Positions 6,272-6,306 of a stretch of 6,306 bases of DNA are shown here, in pieces. Both the position numbers and the translations under genes were made by a program. The notes beneath the pieces were generated by a model. That model did no database searches and was not told the origin of the DNA. It worked only from the letters and a program-made list of their open reading frames with translations. Origin of the DNA: JBCCZC01 sp039188505. Its GTDB lineage: Bacteria; Pseudomonadota; Gammaproteobacteria; Xanthomonadales; SZUA-38. Where the stretch lies: positions 1 to 6,306 of the forward strand of contig JBCCZC010000344.1 of NCBI GenBank assembly GCA_039188505.1. The letters are read 5' to 3'. Position 1 is the first letter of the stretch. The number at the start of each line of letters is the position of its first letter.

Positions 6272-6306
6272 ATGGCATCAACCGAATCCTTTGCGTCGCG
6301 GCAGCC
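6272..6306 (+). CDS. Possible start of the next gene (partial, cut by window end)
   Basis: ATG at 6272 opens a frame that runs to the window edge, reading M-A-S-T-E-S-F-A-S-R-Q. GGGAA at 6258-6262 is a plausible Shine-Dalgarno sequence 9 bases before it. In many Gammaproteobacteria aroK (shikimate kinase) follows pilQ, so aroK with a short N-terminal extension is possible, but the P-loop that would prove it would lie beyond the window. Eleven codons are too few to decide whether the frame is coding. Confidence 0.4.
   Translation, partial: MASTESFASRQ

Noticed and set aside
1..6306. CRISPR array, tRNA, rRNA, insertion sequence or phage element
   Set aside because: No repeat-spacer pattern, no tRNA-like cloverleaf, no transposase and no terminal inverted repeats were seen; the window is almost fully covered by three + strand genes.

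Overview
This GC-rich window (65% or so by eye) carries the distal end of a type IV pilus (T4P) assembly operon in the order pilO (last codons only), pilP, pilQ, followed by a large unnamed lipoprotein gene, a strong intrinsic terminator and a gene-poor stretch in which one new reading frame may begin. All genes are on the + strand. The pilMNOPQ order, the PilP and PilQ sequences and the base composition point to a Gammaproteobacterium, possibly from a Xanthomonadales- or Chromatiales-like lineage; the genus cannot be set from the sequence alone.

Layout: 1-46 is the 3' end of pilO, whose stop overlaps the start of pilP (ATGA). pilP (43-573) encodes the inner-membrane pilotin-like lipoprotein that links the PilN/PilO complex to the secretin. 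pilQ (602-2815) encodes the outer-membrane secretin, with a signal peptide, two AMIN domains, N0/STN and N1 domains and a complete secretin core. After a 42-base gap, 2858-6028 encodes a 1056-residue lipoprotein made of about six invasin-like (Big_1-like) immunoglobulin-fold modules, a Pro/Thr/Asp linker and a C-terminal divergent InlB B-repeat-like domain that contains a textbook EF-hand calcium loop. A perfect 11-bp hairpin with six T (6053-6086) ends the transcript. The stretch 6087-6271 holds a second weaker hairpin, a cluster of four TCACC/GGTGA half-sites and a sigma-54-like element; an ATG at 6272 may start the next gene (aroK is the usual neighbour of pilQ, but only 11 full codons are visible).

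How the parts fit: PilO-PilP-PilQ form the trans-envelope alignment complex and outer-membrane pore of the pilus. The lipoprotein is co-directional, has its own ribosome binding site, sits before the operon's terminator and has no terminator between it and pilQ, so it is probably co-transcribed with the pilus genes. That makes it the most interesting item here: a candidate surface or periplasmic accessory of the pilus, possibly adhesive and calcium-responsive. This role is inference from context and domain type.
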